Under the pieces are notes generated by a model that did no database searches, was not told the DNA's origin, and was given only the letters and a program-made list of their open reading frames with translations. From Sulfuriferula sp. (lineage in GTDB: Bacteria > Pseudomonadota > Gammaproteobacteria > Burkholderiales > Sulfuriferulaceae), in the NCBI GenBank assembly GCA_013140765.1, contig JABFSE010000021.1:25908-89907 (forward strand): a stretch of 64,000 nt of DNA, given 5' to 3'. Below, one piece after another: positions 38,661-47,570 of the stretch; position 1 is the first letter of the stretch, and each line of letters starts with the position of its first letter. A program made the translations under genes and the position numbers.

Positions 38661-40312
38661 GGTGTGGTCACCACAACACGGCGGGTGTCTCGGGCGATTT
38701 CACGCATGGGCAATCCTTCTTTACTGAATTGTAGATATTGATTAGGCGACATGACCGCCAGCGCGTAAGGCTGTTTGCGCCAAATTTGGGTGAACGTGGC
38801 AATGTCGGGTATCCATTTTTGTGGCTCTTGCTCTATACCAAATTCCATTTCATCAGGGTGCGCGACTAGAGTCATGGTGCGGGCTAAATAAGGTGGCAGG
38901 GTTTGTTCATACATACCCACGCTATAAAATGGTACGCCAGGTTTGAGGTAGGGCTTGACTTGCTGGGCAATCGCGTAAGCACCGCTGGCAGGCGAGAGTG
39001 CGTTGTAACCCAGATAAATCGCTTGCCCCATGAGTAAGCCCGCGATACTCAGCACGGTAACTGCGCTGACGATTTTTTCACGGCGCGCCAACATAATGGC
39101 GATAACGCTACCCGCCAGCCAACATACTGCCGCCGCTTGTATCCACGGCACAAAGTTAGCAAATAATGCCGCAGGCACTTCGGCACTTGCGCCCTTTAAT
39201 GCCAACGGTGCGGCAAACCATACCGCGATACTGATAGGTATCATCGCGCTAGTTTGCCAAGCGAATACTTTGCCCGACATTTTGCTAAATTGCTCGCCTA
39301 TCAGCAATGCCAAGGCGGGAAATATCGGCACGATATAAGGCACGAGCTTGGAATGCGAGGTGGAAAAAAATAGGAAAATAAACACTATCCACACCATTAA
39401 CATGCGGTTAGCTTGGAATGCTTTGCTGTCTGCTACATTGCGCGTCCAGCCGTTTTTGAGTGCGGCAAACATAGGGATTAGCCAAGGCAATATGCCAACA
39501 ATAACCACAGGAATGAATGTGTACCAAGGATGTACGCGCCCGTGGATAGGCGTTAAATAGCGTAATACATGCTCATGAATAAAGAAAAACCAGAGGAACT
39601 CAGGGTTGTCGATAGAAACCAGTACAAACCAGGGCAGGGTAATCGCGGTGAATATCAGTAGCCCCATACCAATATGCAGGCGCGTCCACAATGCCCAATC
39701 GCGTTGTATCAGCGTGTAAATTATTAACACTGCGCCAGGTATAGCAACGCCGATTAAGCCTTTGCTCAACATCGACAGCCCCATGCCCGCCCAGCAGACG
39801 TACATCCACCAGCGGTTTTCAGCGTTTGTCGCGTTGGGGCGTTGGGCTAAAATAATCCCCGCCAGACTCAAGTTCATGAAAAAGCTCACGCCCATATCGA
39901 GGATATTGATATGCCCGATGGCGAAATACAGAAAGCTGCTCGCCAGCACCATCGCCGCCATATAACCCGCACGTTGGTTATATAAGCGTAAACCTGTGTA
40001 ATAGGCTAATAAAATACCTAAAAATCCAGTCAATGCCGCCCACAAACGAGATGTCCAATGGTGTTCGCCAAATAGGGTATAGGCGGTTGCGGTGGCCCAG
40101 TATTGTAAAGCAGGCTTTTCAAAATACTTGAGGTCGTTCAAGCGCGGCGTGGTCCAATCGCCCGTTGCGACCATTTCACGGGGGATTTCAGCATAACGTC
40201 CTTCGTCAGGACGAACCAGCGTGTTGTGATCCAGCGTGGCAAACCACAAGATAGCGGTGAGCGCAAGCATAAACCAAAGTAAGGCTTTGGGTGCGGTAGC
40301 ATGATTATTCAA
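38657..40312 (-). CDS. arnT: Lipid A Ara4N transferase ArnT-like (GT39)
   Basis: A multi-pass protein of 551 residues of the PMT/ArnT superfamily that moves Ara4N from the lipid carrier to lipid A phosphates at the periplasmic face, giving resistance to polymyxin and cationic peptides. The first periplasmic loop has 'VRPDEGRYAEIPREM' with the conserved acidic residues, then 'YFEKPALQYW'. About 12 membrane helices and a periplasmic C-terminal domain follow. It is the first gene of the operon; an extended -10 sequence lies upstream. Confidence 0.92.
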   Translation of the reverse strand: MNNHATAPKALLWFMLALTAILWFATLDHNTLVRPDEGRYAEIPREMVATGDWTTPRLNDLKYFEKPALQYWATATAYTLFGEHHWTSRLWAALTGFLGILLAYYTGLRLYNQRAGYMAAMVLASSFLYFAIGHINILDMGVSFFMNLSLAGIILAQRPNATNAENRWWMYVCWAGMGLSMLSKGLIGVAIPGAVLIIYTLIQRDWALWTRLHIGMGLLIFTAITLPWFVLVSIDNPEFLWFFFIHEHVLRYLTPIHGRVHPWYTFIPVVIVGILPWLIPMFAALKNGWTRNVADSKAFQANRMLMVWIVFIFLFFSTSHSKLVPYIVPIFPALALLIGEQFSKMSGKVFAWQTSAMIPISIAVWFAAPLALKGASAEVPAALFANFVPWIQAAAVCWLAGSVIAIMLARREKIVSAVTVLSIAGLLMGQAIYLGYNALSPASGAYAIAQQVKPYLKPGVPFYSVGMYEQTLPPYLARTMTLVAHPDEMEFGIEQEPQKWIPDIATFTQIWRKQPYALAVMSPNQYLQFSKEGLPMREIARDTRRVVVTTP

Positions 40313-40342
40313 AACGAAAGTAACCTATACGATAGAGGGGCG

Positions 40343-40351
40343 ATTATAGCA
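40343..40351 (-). promoter_or_regulatory. Extended -10 promoter for the Ara4N operon
   Basis: On the minus strand TGCTATAAT reads as an extended -10 element about 30 bases before the arnT ATG. The -35 region is weak, as usual for extended -10 promoters. I see no pair of PmrA-box half sites (YTTAAK repeats) nearby. Confidence 0.5.
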
Positions 40352-40370
40352 AATATACCAAACAACATGC

Positions 40371-41387
40371 TTACACCAAGCCACGTGCGCTTAACTCATC
40401 TTTGAGATACGCGTAATAAATCGGCGCGGCAACCACGCCGATGATGCCGAATACAGACTCCATCAGTAGCATAGCCAGTAACAATTCCCAAGCGCGGGCA
40501 TGGATTTGGCTACCTACGATGCGGGCGTTGAGAAAGTATTCTAATTTATGTATCACAATGAGAAAGACTAATGAACCGATAGCCACATTCAAAGATTGGC
40601 TTAAACTCACGACCACTATCACTGTGTTAGAAATCAAATTACCAATAACGGGGATTAAACCGACCACAAAAGTAATGGCTATCATGGTTTTGGTAAGCGG
40701 TAAGTGTACGCCCATGAGCGGCAATATCAGTGCCAGATAAACAGCGGTAAACGTAGCGTTAATCGCGGCAATACGCACTTGCGCGAACACGATGCGGCGA
40801 AATGCTGTGCCTAATCGCGCCGCGCGTTCAGCCATGGTGCGTGCCAATGGTTGGTATTGATGCGCAGGCACCATTTCGCGTACAGCTAACATGCCGCCTA
40901 TGACCATGCCAACCAGAATGTGTGCAGCAAGGCGGGCGATTTCTTTACCTGCTAATTGTAATTCACTGGCGTGGGTGCGTAACCATGCGGTGACAGAAAG
41001 GCGTAATGTTTCAGCGTCAGGCGGTAAATAAGTCAACAGCCAAGCAGGTGCCATCGCGCGTGAGCCGTCGATGATTTCTGCCATTTTATCGAAAAGTAAG
41101 GTCAAACCTGCCGCGTCAGAGCGTAAAAAAGTCACTAAACCCACGCCCGCTAAGGTGAGCAGGCTGATGATAGTGAATGCAAGCAAGCCTAATGCAATAA
41201 ATTTTGAGCGTTGACCAGGTAAATGTTTAGCAACCTGCGGTGAAATAATATGAACTAGCTCAAACACCAACAAGCCTGCCAATAACGCAGGTAATAAGTG
41301 AAAAATCAATATCAACAATAAGATAGCGGCGGCAGCTACCCACGCTGCGATTTCTGTGGGGTCGGGGCGTTTATTTACAATATCCAT
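40371..41387 (-). CDS. AI-2E family (PerM-like) membrane permease
   Basis: A 338-residue protein with seven or eight hydrophobic helices. The central loop between about residues 85 and 205 is amphipathic. The C-terminal half carries 'GVHLPLTKTMIAITFVVGLIPVIGNLISN' (in part) and 'SQIHARAWELLLAMLL', the conserved region of the AI-2E/UPF0118 family. Members include PerM and the AI-2 exporter TqsA; the substrate here is unknown. It lies 58 bases upstream of the Ara4N operon on the same strand. Confidence 0.9.
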   Translation of the reverse strand: MDIVNKRPDPTEIAAWVAAAAILLLILIFHLLPALLAGLLVFELVHIISPQVAKHLPGQRSKFIALGLLAFTIISLLTLAGVGLVTFLRSDAAGLTLLFDKMAEIIDGSRAMAPAWLLTYLPPDAETLRLSVTAWLRTHASELQLAGKEIARLAAHILVGMVIGGMLAVREMVPAHQYQPLARTMAERAARLGTAFRRIVFAQVRIAAINATFTAVYLALILPLMGVHLPLTKTMIAITFVVGLIPVIGNLISNTVIVVVSLSQSLNVAIGSLVFLIVIHKLEYFLNARIVGSQIHARAWELLLAMLLMESVFGIIGVVAAPIYYAYLKDELSARGLV

Positions 41388-41414
41388 CTATATTCCAATT
41401 GGCAATTGACAAGC

Positions 41415-41452
41415 GCAGGCGCAATGGATAGATTCTAACAGTTGTCGCCTGC
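41415..41452. promoter_or_regulatory. Inverted repeat in the perM-like / peroxiredoxin divergent region
   Basis: GCAGGCG (41415-41421) and CGCCTGC (41446-41452) form a perfect seven-base dyad with a 24-base spacer. Between them ATAGATTCTAAC resembles one OxyR half site (ATAGNTNNNANC). It could regulate the peroxiredoxin gene that starts 32 bases further on. Tentative. Confidence 0.4.
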
Positions 41453-41484
41453 ATTCGGGCTTAACTTTTTTTAAGGAGTATTAC

Positions 41485-42084
41485 ATGGCTGTTTTAGTTT
41501 GTAAGCAAGCCCCAGATTTTACTGCAACCGCAGTAATGGGCAATAACGAATTCAAAGACATTACTTTTTCTGAATTCACCAAAGGTAAATACGTCGTATT
41601 GTTCTTTTACCCGTTGGATTTTACTTTCGTTTGTCCTTCAGAGCTTATCGCTTTTGATCACCGTTTAGCTGAATTCTCAGCGCGTGGCGTAGAAGTATTA
41701 GGCGTGTCTATAGATTCACCATTCAGCCATTTGGCGTGGAAAAACACCCCAATCAACAACGGTGGTATCGGTCAAGTTAAATACACCTTGGTTGCTGACA
41801 TCAAACACGAAATCGCTCGCGCTTATGACGTAGAATTAGACGGCGGCGTGGCATTACGTGGCTCATTCTTAATCGACCGTGGCGGTATCGTGCGCCATCA
41901 AGTGGTGAATGACTTGCCATTAGGTCGTAACATCGACGAAATGCTACGCGTTATCGACGCATTGCAATTCACCGAAGAACACGGCGAAGTCTGTCCAGCA
42001 GGCTGGAAAAAAGGCGATGCAGGCATGGGCGCATCCACTGAAGGCGTGGCAAAATACTTGGCTGAAAACGCTGACAAACTGTAA
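41485..42084 (+). CDS. 2-Cys peroxiredoxin (AhpC/Prx1 type)
   Basis: A thiol peroxidase of 199 residues that reduces hydrogen peroxide and organic peroxides. The peroxidatic cysteine is Cys50 in 'DFTFVCPSE', and the resolving cysteine is near residue 170 in 'GEVCPAGWKKG'. The length and the long C-terminal arm fit the typical 2-Cys Prx1/AhpC class. AAGGAG precedes the ATG. It is followed by a strong hairpin and then a cytochrome gene. Confidence 0.95.
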   Translation: MAVLVCKQAPDFTATAVMGNNEFKDITFSEFTKGKYVVLFFYPLDFTFVCPSELIAFDHRLAEFSARGVEVLGVSIDSPFSHLAWKNTPINNGGIGQVKYTLVADIKHEIARAYDVELDGGVALRGSFLIDRGGIVRHQVVNDLPLGRNIDEMLRVIDALQFTEEHGEVCPAGWKKGDAGMGASTEGVAKYLAENADKL

Positions 42085-42102
42085 TTGTTAATTTAGTAGC
42101 GT

Positions 42103-42147
42103 AAAAATGCACGATATCGACTTTCATAGTCGTATCATGCATTTTTT
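42103..42147 (+). terminator. Rho-independent terminator after the peroxiredoxin gene
   Basis: A long imperfect stem: AAAAATGCA (42103-42111) pairs with TGCATTTTT (42138-42146). Inside, GATA/TATC and CGACT/AGTCG also pair around loop TTCAT. A T-run ends it. It stops just before the ribosome site of the cytochrome gene, so that gene needs read-through or a promoter within the hairpin region. Confidence 0.85.
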
Positions 42148-42159
42148 ATGGAGTAAACG

Positions 42160-42588
42160 ATGAAAAAACTTATAGTAGCCTGTGTATTAAGCAGCATCAC
42201 CCTGTCAGCGGTTGCCGCCGAAGTGGATAACCGCCAAAAATTAGTCCTGAATGCTGAACAACGCAATCTCGTGTTGAATGAAATGCGCATGATGTTAGCA
42301 GGCACGCAAGGTATTGTTGCCGCGCTATCACAAAATGATATGGACGCAGTAGCCAAGCAAGCGCGTACTTTAGGTATGTCTATGGGGCGCGAAGCGGGCG
42401 GTCATTTGCACAGCGTGTTGCCGATGGAATTCAAGCAATTAGGCATGTCATCGCATCAAGATTTCGATGCGATAGCAATGGATGCAGAATCGCTTAAAGA
42501 CCCTAAACACACGCTACAACAGCTAGGCGATGCGATGAATAAATGTATCGCCTGTCACTCGGTTTATCAGATTAGCTCGACAAAATGA
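42160..42588 (+). CDS. Class II-type periplasmic cytochrome c
   Basis: A small protein of 142 residues with a signal peptide ending 'AVAA'. The only heme-binding motif, 'CIACH', lies near the C-terminus, as in four-helix class II cytochromes (cytochrome c' type). The rest is helical. GGAG lies six bases upstream of the ATG. Likely a periplasmic electron carrier or a gas/peroxide-linked heme protein; the partner is unknown. It converges on orn with a six-base gap. Confidence 0.82.
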   Translation: MKKLIVACVLSSITLSAVAAEVDNRQKLVLNAEQRNLVLNEMRMMLAGTQGIVAALSQNDMDAVAKQARTLGMSMGREAGGHLHSVLPMEFKQLGMSSHQDFDAIAMDAESLKDPKHTLQQLGDAMNKCIACHSVYQISSTK

Positions 42589-42594
42589 ACGTGC

Positions 42595-43143
42595 TTAATC
42601 CAGCTTAATAAACACTTCCCGATAATGTTGCATTTCTGCGATAGAGTCGTAAATGTCGGATAGCGCTTCGTGCTTGCTGTTTTTGGTGAAGTTCTTAACT
42701 GCCTCAGGTTTCCAGCGTTTAGCGAGTTCTTTCAGCGTGCTTACATCTAAATTGCGGTAGTGAAAGTAGTCTTCCAGCTTAGGCATGTAACGCGCTAGAA
42801 AACGGCGGTCTTGGCAGATGGAATTGCCGCACATAGGTGAAATGCGGGCGGGGACGTGCTGTTGCAGGAAAGCAATCATTTCGGCTTCTACACTGGCTTC
42901 GTCGCGGGTGGATGTTTTTACCTTTTCGATTAACCCTGATTTGCCGTGCGTGCCTTTGTTCCAGCTGTCCATGCCGTCTAATACGCTGTCAGCTTGGTGC
43001 ACGACCAGTACGGGTGCTTCGGCGATGGTGTTGAGCTGAGAATCGGTGATGACTAGGGCGATTTCTAGGATGCGATCGCTATCAGGTTGCAAACCAGACA
43101 TTTCCATGTCTATCCAGATGAGGTTGTTTTGATCTTGTGGCAT
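42595..43143 (-). CDS. orn: Oligoribonuclease
   Basis: A DEDDh 3'-5' exonuclease of 182 residues that degrades 2-5 nt RNAs and pGpG. Motifs: '[10 protein letters not shown]' (Asp and Glu), '[10 protein letters not shown]' (Asp), and '[12 protein letters not shown]' (His and Asp). The length is standard. It is divergent from the M48 protease gene with the starts close together. Confidence 0.97.
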   Translation of the reverse strand: MPQDQNNLIWIDMEMSGLQPDSDRILEIALVITDSQLNTIAEAPVLVVHQADSVLDGMDSWNKGTHGKSGLIEKVKTSTRDEASVEAEMIAFLQQHVPARISPMCGNSICQDRRFLARYMPKLEDYFHYRNLDVSTLKELAKRWKPEAVKNFTKNSKHEALSDIYDSIAEMQHYREVFIKLD

Positions 43144-43189
43144 AGTGCTTATTCAACGATTAAAAATGAGATTGTGGCATAATCTGCGT

Positions 43190-44458
43190 ATGAATACATT
43201 TACTTTAATTTTTATCGCGGCGTTATCTTTTACGACTGCGCTCCGCGTTTGGTTGGCATTGCGCCAAATTAGCCACGTACAACGCCATCGCGCTACCGTG
43301 CCGTCAGCATTTGCCGACAAAATCAGCCTTGCCGAACATCAAAAAGCCGCTGATTATACGGTGGCAAAAAGCCGCTTTTCATTATTTCACATTGCGCTAG
43401 AAGTGCTGTTGTTATTGGCGTTCACGTTAATGGGTGGTATCAATTTTATCAGCGATTTTTGGGCGCAATATGCAGATCAAGCTTTATTGCGCAATGTGGC
43501 ATTGATAGCCAGCGTGCTGGTGTTGAGTAGCGTCGCTGAATTGCCGCTGGACATATATCGTAAATTCAAATTAGAGCAGTCGTTTGGTTTCAATACCATG
43601 ACGGTGCGTCAGTATTTTCAGGACATGCTGACGCAATCTGCTGTTGGCGCGATACTGGGCTTGCCGTTGTTGTTTGCGGTGCTATGGATAGTCGCGACGA
43701 TGGGGGCGTATTGGTGGCTGTACGCTTGGCTAGTTTGGGTGAGTTTCAATTTGCTGATATTGGCGATATATCCTAATTTCATCGCACCGCTGTTCAATAA
43801 ATTTGAGCCTTTGCCCGATGGTGAATTAAAGCAGGGCATTGCTAAGATGTTGAGTAAATGTGGCTTTGCTGTGCAAGGCTTGTTCGTCATGGATGGTTCT
43901 AAACGCAGTCGTCATGGCAATGCTTACTTCACGGGCTTTGGTCAAACCAAGCGAATAGTCTTGTTCGACACGCTCATTAAACACTTGCAAGGCAGCGAAA
44001 TTGAGGCGGTATTAGCGCATGAACTCGGGCATTTTCATCACAAACACGTAGTCAAACGTATGGTGTTGATATTCGGCATGAGCTTGGTATTTTTATGGGT
44101 GCTCAATTTATTGCTGACCAGTAGCTGGTTTTTTGCGGGGCTCAATGTGACAGAAATGAGTGCTGGCGCGGGCTTGATGCTGTTTTTCCTAGTATTGCCT
44201 GTGTTTAGCTTGCCATTGCAACCGTTGTCCAGCATCTATTCACGCAAGCATGAATTTGAGGCGGATAGCTATGCGGCAACGCACGCCGATGCACCTAGCT
44301 TAGTCAGCGCGTTGATTAAACTTTATCGTGATAATGCCTCGACATTGACCCCTGACGCGTTGTATTCTTTGTTTTACGACTCACATCCCAATGCGCAACA
44401 GCGTATTGCCCGCTTGCAAGCGGGAACGAGTCACTCACTAGCGGGAGTAGCAAAATGA
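43190..44458 (+). CDS. M48 (Ste24-like) membrane zinc metalloprotease
   Basis: ATG 43190 gives the usual N-terminus 'MNTFTLIFIAAL'; an open frame extends further up but overlaps the orn promoter region. The 422-residue protein has several membrane helices, the zinc motif 'AHELGHFHH' (HExxH) and the third ligand in 'HEFEADSYAA'. It belongs to the CAAX prenyl protease/Ste24 family, probably acting in membrane protein quality control. Its stop overlaps the cytochrome gene start by four bases. Confidence 0.93.
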   Translation: MNTFTLIFIAALSFTTALRVWLALRQISHVQRHRATVPSAFADKISLAEHQKAADYTVAKSRFSLFHIALEVLLLLAFTLMGGINFISDFWAQYADQALLRNVALIASVLVLSSVAELPLDIYRKFKLEQSFGFNTMTVRQYFQDMLTQSAVGAILGLPLLFAVLWIVATMGAYWWLYAWLVWVSFNLLILAIYPNFIAPLFNKFEPLPDGELKQGIAKMLSKCGFAVQGLFVMDGSKRSRHGNAYFTGFGQTKRIVLFDTLIKHLQGSEIEAVLAHELGHFHHKHVVKRMVLIFGMSLVFLWVLNLLLTSSWFFAGLNVTEMSAGAGLMLFFLVLPVFSLPLQPLSSIYSRKHEFEADSYAATHADAPSLVSALIKLYRDNASTLTPDALYSLFYDSHPNAQQRIARLQAGTSHSLAGVAK

Positions 44459-44760
44459 TGAAATCAGCTTTAATGATAGTATTGGCAAGTAGCGTGTCGG
44501 TATCGGCTTTGGCATTCGATAAAAGCGACCCTAAGGCAGGCAAAGCCTTGGTGGATAAATCCTGCTTGAGCTGCCACGTTTCCATGTACGGTGGCGATGG
44601 CTCTAAAATGTACACGCGCGCCGACCGCAAAGTAAAAACACCGCAACAATTAGCCGCGCGGGTCAGTGGCTGTAATGCCAATACAGGCGCGGGCTGGTTC
44701 CCTGAAGAAGAGGCGCACGTTACCGCGTATTTGAACCAGCAGTATTACAAGTTCAAATAA
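44455..44760 (+). CDS. Small class I-like cytochrome c
   Basis: A protein of 101 residues with a signal peptide ending near 'ALA'. One heme c site, 'CLSCH', lies in 'DKSCLSCHVSMYGGDG'. A later cysteine ('VSGCNANTG') is not part of a heme motif. The axial ligand is uncertain; Met in 'GSKMYT' is a candidate. It is coupled by ATGA overlap to the M48 protease gene. Likely a periplasmic electron carrier. Confidence 0.85.
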   Translation: MMKSALMIVLASSVSVSALAFDKSDPKAGKALVDKSCLSCHVSMYGGDGSKMYTRADRKVKTPQQLAARVSGCNANTGAGWFPEEEAHVTAYLNQQYYKFK

Positions 44761-44768
44761 GGGTGGCT

Positions 44769-45260
44769 TTATTTACTGAGGTCTATGCCCTCAGTAATAA
44801 TATCATTGAGTAGCTTTTCTACTTGTTTGAATACAGCGATAGATTTCGCTGATTTTGCGCTGGGTGGCTTACGATACATGACGTATATGGTTTTTGGATT
44901 AGCAGGCAAGTTGTACACGGTGATGCTGTAAGGGCACACAATGATATTGCTGGCATCGGCTTCCATCATCGTGCGCGATAGCGTTGCACTGCAAAACTCC
45001 ATTTGTTCCGCGTTCAGATAGATTTGTTTGCTGTCGCCCACATCTTGCCCTGTACGCGCTAACATATCGCTGATATGGTTGATGTGATTGATTTTTAATC
45101 CACGCCCCTCCACCGCGCTAATAATCGCATCACGGACAGTGACATAATCGCCCTGCGTGGTGTAATTTTGTGCGGTAGCGTTTTTATCTGCCGCCATGAC
45201 AGGCGAGCTAATCAATAATAAAACCAGTAGCGTCTTTTTTACTAGAGTGAGTTTTTTCAT
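44769..45260 (-). CDS. DUF302 secreted protein
   Basis: ATG 45260 is chosen: AGGTG lies just upstream and it opens a clear signal peptide ('MKKLTLVKKTLLVLLLISS' then 'VMAA'). The open frame continues upstream but would delete that logic. The 163-residue mature protein has the DUF302 pattern ('VRDAIISAVEGRGLKINHI', 'FCSATLSRTMMEADASNI', 'VCPYSITVY'). The family is periplasmic with no settled function. It is divergent from a ModE-like regulator gene with only about 40 bases between the starts. Confidence 0.85.
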   Translation of the reverse strand: MKKLTLVKKTLLVLLLISSPVMAADKNATAQNYTTQGDYVTVRDAIISAVEGRGLKINHINHISDMLARTGQDVGDSKQIYLNAEQMEFCSATLSRTMMEADASNIIVCPYSITVYNLPANPKTIYVMYRKPPSAKSAKSIAVFKQVEKLLNDIITEGIDLSK

Positions 45261-45300
45261 ATAACACCTCATTGAAATGGTCGGGATAATGGAAGCAGAT

Positions 45301-45642
45301 ATGCAAGTATGGGGCAGGATTTGGGTCACGCGCAATGGTAATAATCTCATAGGGCGCGGACGTGTCACGCTACTGAAAAAAATCGCCGAAACAGGCTCGA
45401 TTTCACAAGCCGCCAAATCCATGAAAATGAGCTACAAAGCCGCATGGGATGCCGTCGATGCGATGGGTAAGACGCTGGGTGAGCCTGTGGTGCTCGCAAG
45501 CACAGGCGGGCGCGGTGGCGGCGGCACACAATTAACCGCCAAAGCACACCAAGTCATCAGCGCATTCGACAGCATGGAAATGCGCCATCAGCAGATATTG
45601 CAAGAGCTCACCGCTGAGTTTAATGCGGCGTTGCGACTTTGA
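45301..45642 (+). CDS. ModE N-terminal-domain transcription regulator
   Basis: A winged-helix protein of about 113 residues matching only the DNA-binding half of ModE: 'GRGRVTLLKKIAETGSISQA', then 'KMSYKAAWDAVDAM' and the 'GGRGGGGTQLT' wing. The molybdate-binding (MOP/TOBE) domains are absent, so it may sense something else or nothing. ATG 45301 is preferred for GGAAG five bases upstream and family fit; 45289 and 45277 are alternatives. It might control the divergent DUF302 gene or the moa genes at 51-53 kb. Confidence 0.86.
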   Translation: MQVWGRIWVTRNGNNLIGRGRVTLLKKIAETGSISQAAKSMKMSYKAAWDAVDAMGKTLGEPVVLASTGGRGGGGTQLTAKAHQVISAFDSMEMRHQQILQELTAEFNAALRL

Positions 45643-45695
45643 TTGAGCATATTGTTACAGCATAACGCCATGTACATAATTAACAGGACATAATA

Positions 45696-47570
45696 ATGAC
45701 AGCCCAACAGCCTTGCGATCCGCATGAATTAAGCCATAGCTTAGACCTTACTGCTGACGTATTAAGCCAGCTACGCACCCTTATCCCCGAAGCCTTCTCC
45801 GAAGGCAAAATTGATTTCGCGCGGCTTAAAAGCGCATTAGGCGACGACGTTTTTACCCAAAACGAACATTACGAATTAAGTTGGGCAGGCAAAACTGCCG
45901 CACGGCGCGAAATCCAAAAAACCAGCAGTGCCACACTCACGCCTGACACCCGCAACGCCAGCACCGCCGCGCATGTTCTTATCGAAGGCGAAAATTTAGA
46001 AGTGTTGCGTACCTTGCAAAAATCCTACGCCCGCAAGGTCAAAATGATCTACATCGACCCGCCGTACAACACGGGCAACGACAGTTTTGTGTATCCCGAT
46101 GACTACAGCGAAACGCTAGACGAATACCGAAAACGCACGGGCTTAACGGATGAAGACGGCTACCTCAACAAACAAACCCTGTGGCAAAAAAACAGCCGCG
46201 AGAGCGGGCAATATCACAGCGTCTGGTTAAGCATGATGTACCCCCGTCTGTATCTGGCACGCAACTTATTGCGTGACGATGGCGTGATATTTATCAGCAT
46301 AGACGACAACGAAGCGGCGAATTTGAAGCTGTTGTGTGATGAGGTGTTTGGGGTAGAAAATTTTTTAGGAAATATCAGCTGGATAAAAAAATCTAAGCCT
46401 ATAAATTCGGGTAGGGCAAAGTATCAAATACAAAGCAAAATAGAATATATTTTATGTTTTTGTAAAGCAAAGCCATCTGGGGTATATGAGTTTCAGTTAA
46501 AAAAAGACGGGGTTAGGGAATACAAGCATAAAGGAAAATTAGGCTTATGCCGTCTAAAAGATATTCTTGACTCTGATATTGGGATGAAGAGAAGGGATAC
46601 TATGAAGTTTCCTATTTTGGGGGTAGTTCCACCTGATGGGCAGCGATGGAAAATTGGAATAGAGGAAGTTAGTCAATTATTATCTAGTGACAGAATCGAA
46701 GTTATTGATGGAAAAATTAAAGTGGCTGTTTATCCGAGTGACGAAGATTCGGAAATTCTAAAGCCATTCTGGTCACATATTGAAAATTGCGGCACAGCGG
46801 AAAATGGTAAAAATGAGCTGAATGAAGTCATCGAGAAAAAAATAGGTTTTGATACTACAAAACCACTACAACTAATTTCCGAGCTTATCAGTCGCGTATC
46901 TATTACAAACGACCTCATCCTAGACTTCTTCGCAGGCAGTGGCACAACCGCGCAAGCGGTGATGGAATTAAACCTCGAAGACGGCGGTAATCGCCGCTGT
47001 ATTTGTGTGCAGATGCCTGAGGTGCTGGATGAAAAGTCTGAAGCCTATAAAGCAGGCTATCGCACCATTGCCGATATTACCCGTGCGCGTATCACTAAAG
47101 TGATAGCCAAGCTCAAAGCCGAAAAGCCTGAACAAACAGCAGATTTAGCCTGCGCTCATTTCAAACTCACCCCCAGCCATTTTAAGGCTTGGCGGGCGGA
47201 TGTCAGCGCGGCAGATTTGGAAAAGCAATTAGAGATATTCCAAAACGCGGAAAAATCCACCAGCACACACGCCAATATGCTGGCGGAATTGTTGCTGAAA
47301 ATGGGGCTGGGCTTAGTGGGCGTGGATGCAATTACTAAGCCTGTGACCATCGCAGGTTGTGAGATTCAGCGCGTACTGTTGCCCGATAATCGTTTGCTAT
47401 GGGTGTGTTTTGCAACCTACCTGCCACCGCTTAAAGCCGAAATTGTTAAAGCCAAACCACATCAAGTGCTGATGTTGAATTCGTGCTTTACGGGGGATAA
47501 AGCCGATGAGCAACTGACTAATTTACAATTAGAACTGGATGCCTACGATATTCGCTTGACCGTTATTTAG
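45696..47570 (+). CDS. mod: Type III DNA adenine methyltransferase (Mod)
   Basis: The modification and specificity subunit of a Type III restriction system, 624 residues. The catalytic motif 'DPPYNTGND' is at residue 121 and the AdoMet-binding 'FFAGSGTTAQA' near residue 411, the order of beta-class N6-adenine methyltransferases. The segment between them (bases about 46350-46910) is clearly richer in A+T and uses different codons from its flanks; this is where the target-recognition domain lies, so the specificity has probably been swapped by recombination. A toxin-antitoxin pair and then res follow. Confidence 0.95.
   Translation: MTAQQPCDPHELSHSLDLTADVLSQLRTLIPEAFSEGKIDFARLKSALGDDVFTQNEHYELSWAGKTAARREIQKTSSATLTPDTRNASTAAHVLIEGENLEVLRTLQKSYARKVKMIYIDPPYNTGNDSFVYPDDYSETLDEYRKRTGLTDEDGYLNKQTLWQKNSRESGQYHSVWLSMMYPRLYLARNLLRDDGVIFISIDDNEAANLKLLCDEVFGVENFLGNISWIKKSKPINSGRAKYQIQSKIEYILCFCKAKPSGVYEFQLKKDGVREYKHKGKLGLCRLKDILDSDIGMKRRDTMKFPILGVVPPDGQRWKIGIEEVSQLLSSDRIEVIDGKIKVAVYPSDEDSEILKPFWSHIENCGTAENGKNELNEVIEKKIGFDTTKPLQLISELISRVSITNDLILDFFAGSGTTAQAVMELNLEDGGNRRCICVQMPEVLDEKSEAYKAGYRTIADITRARITKVIAKLKAEKPEQTADLACAHFKLTPSHFKAWRADVSAADLEKQLEIFQNAEKSTSTHANMLAELLLKMGLGLVGVDAITKPVTIAGCEIQRVLLPDNRLLWVCFATYLPPLKAEIVKAKPHQVLMLNSCFTGDKADEQLTNLQLELDAYDIRLTVI

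Noticed and set aside
45696..47570. Phase-variable repeat tract in mod
   Set aside because: Many Type III mod genes have tetranucleotide repeats, but no such tract is present here or just upstream.
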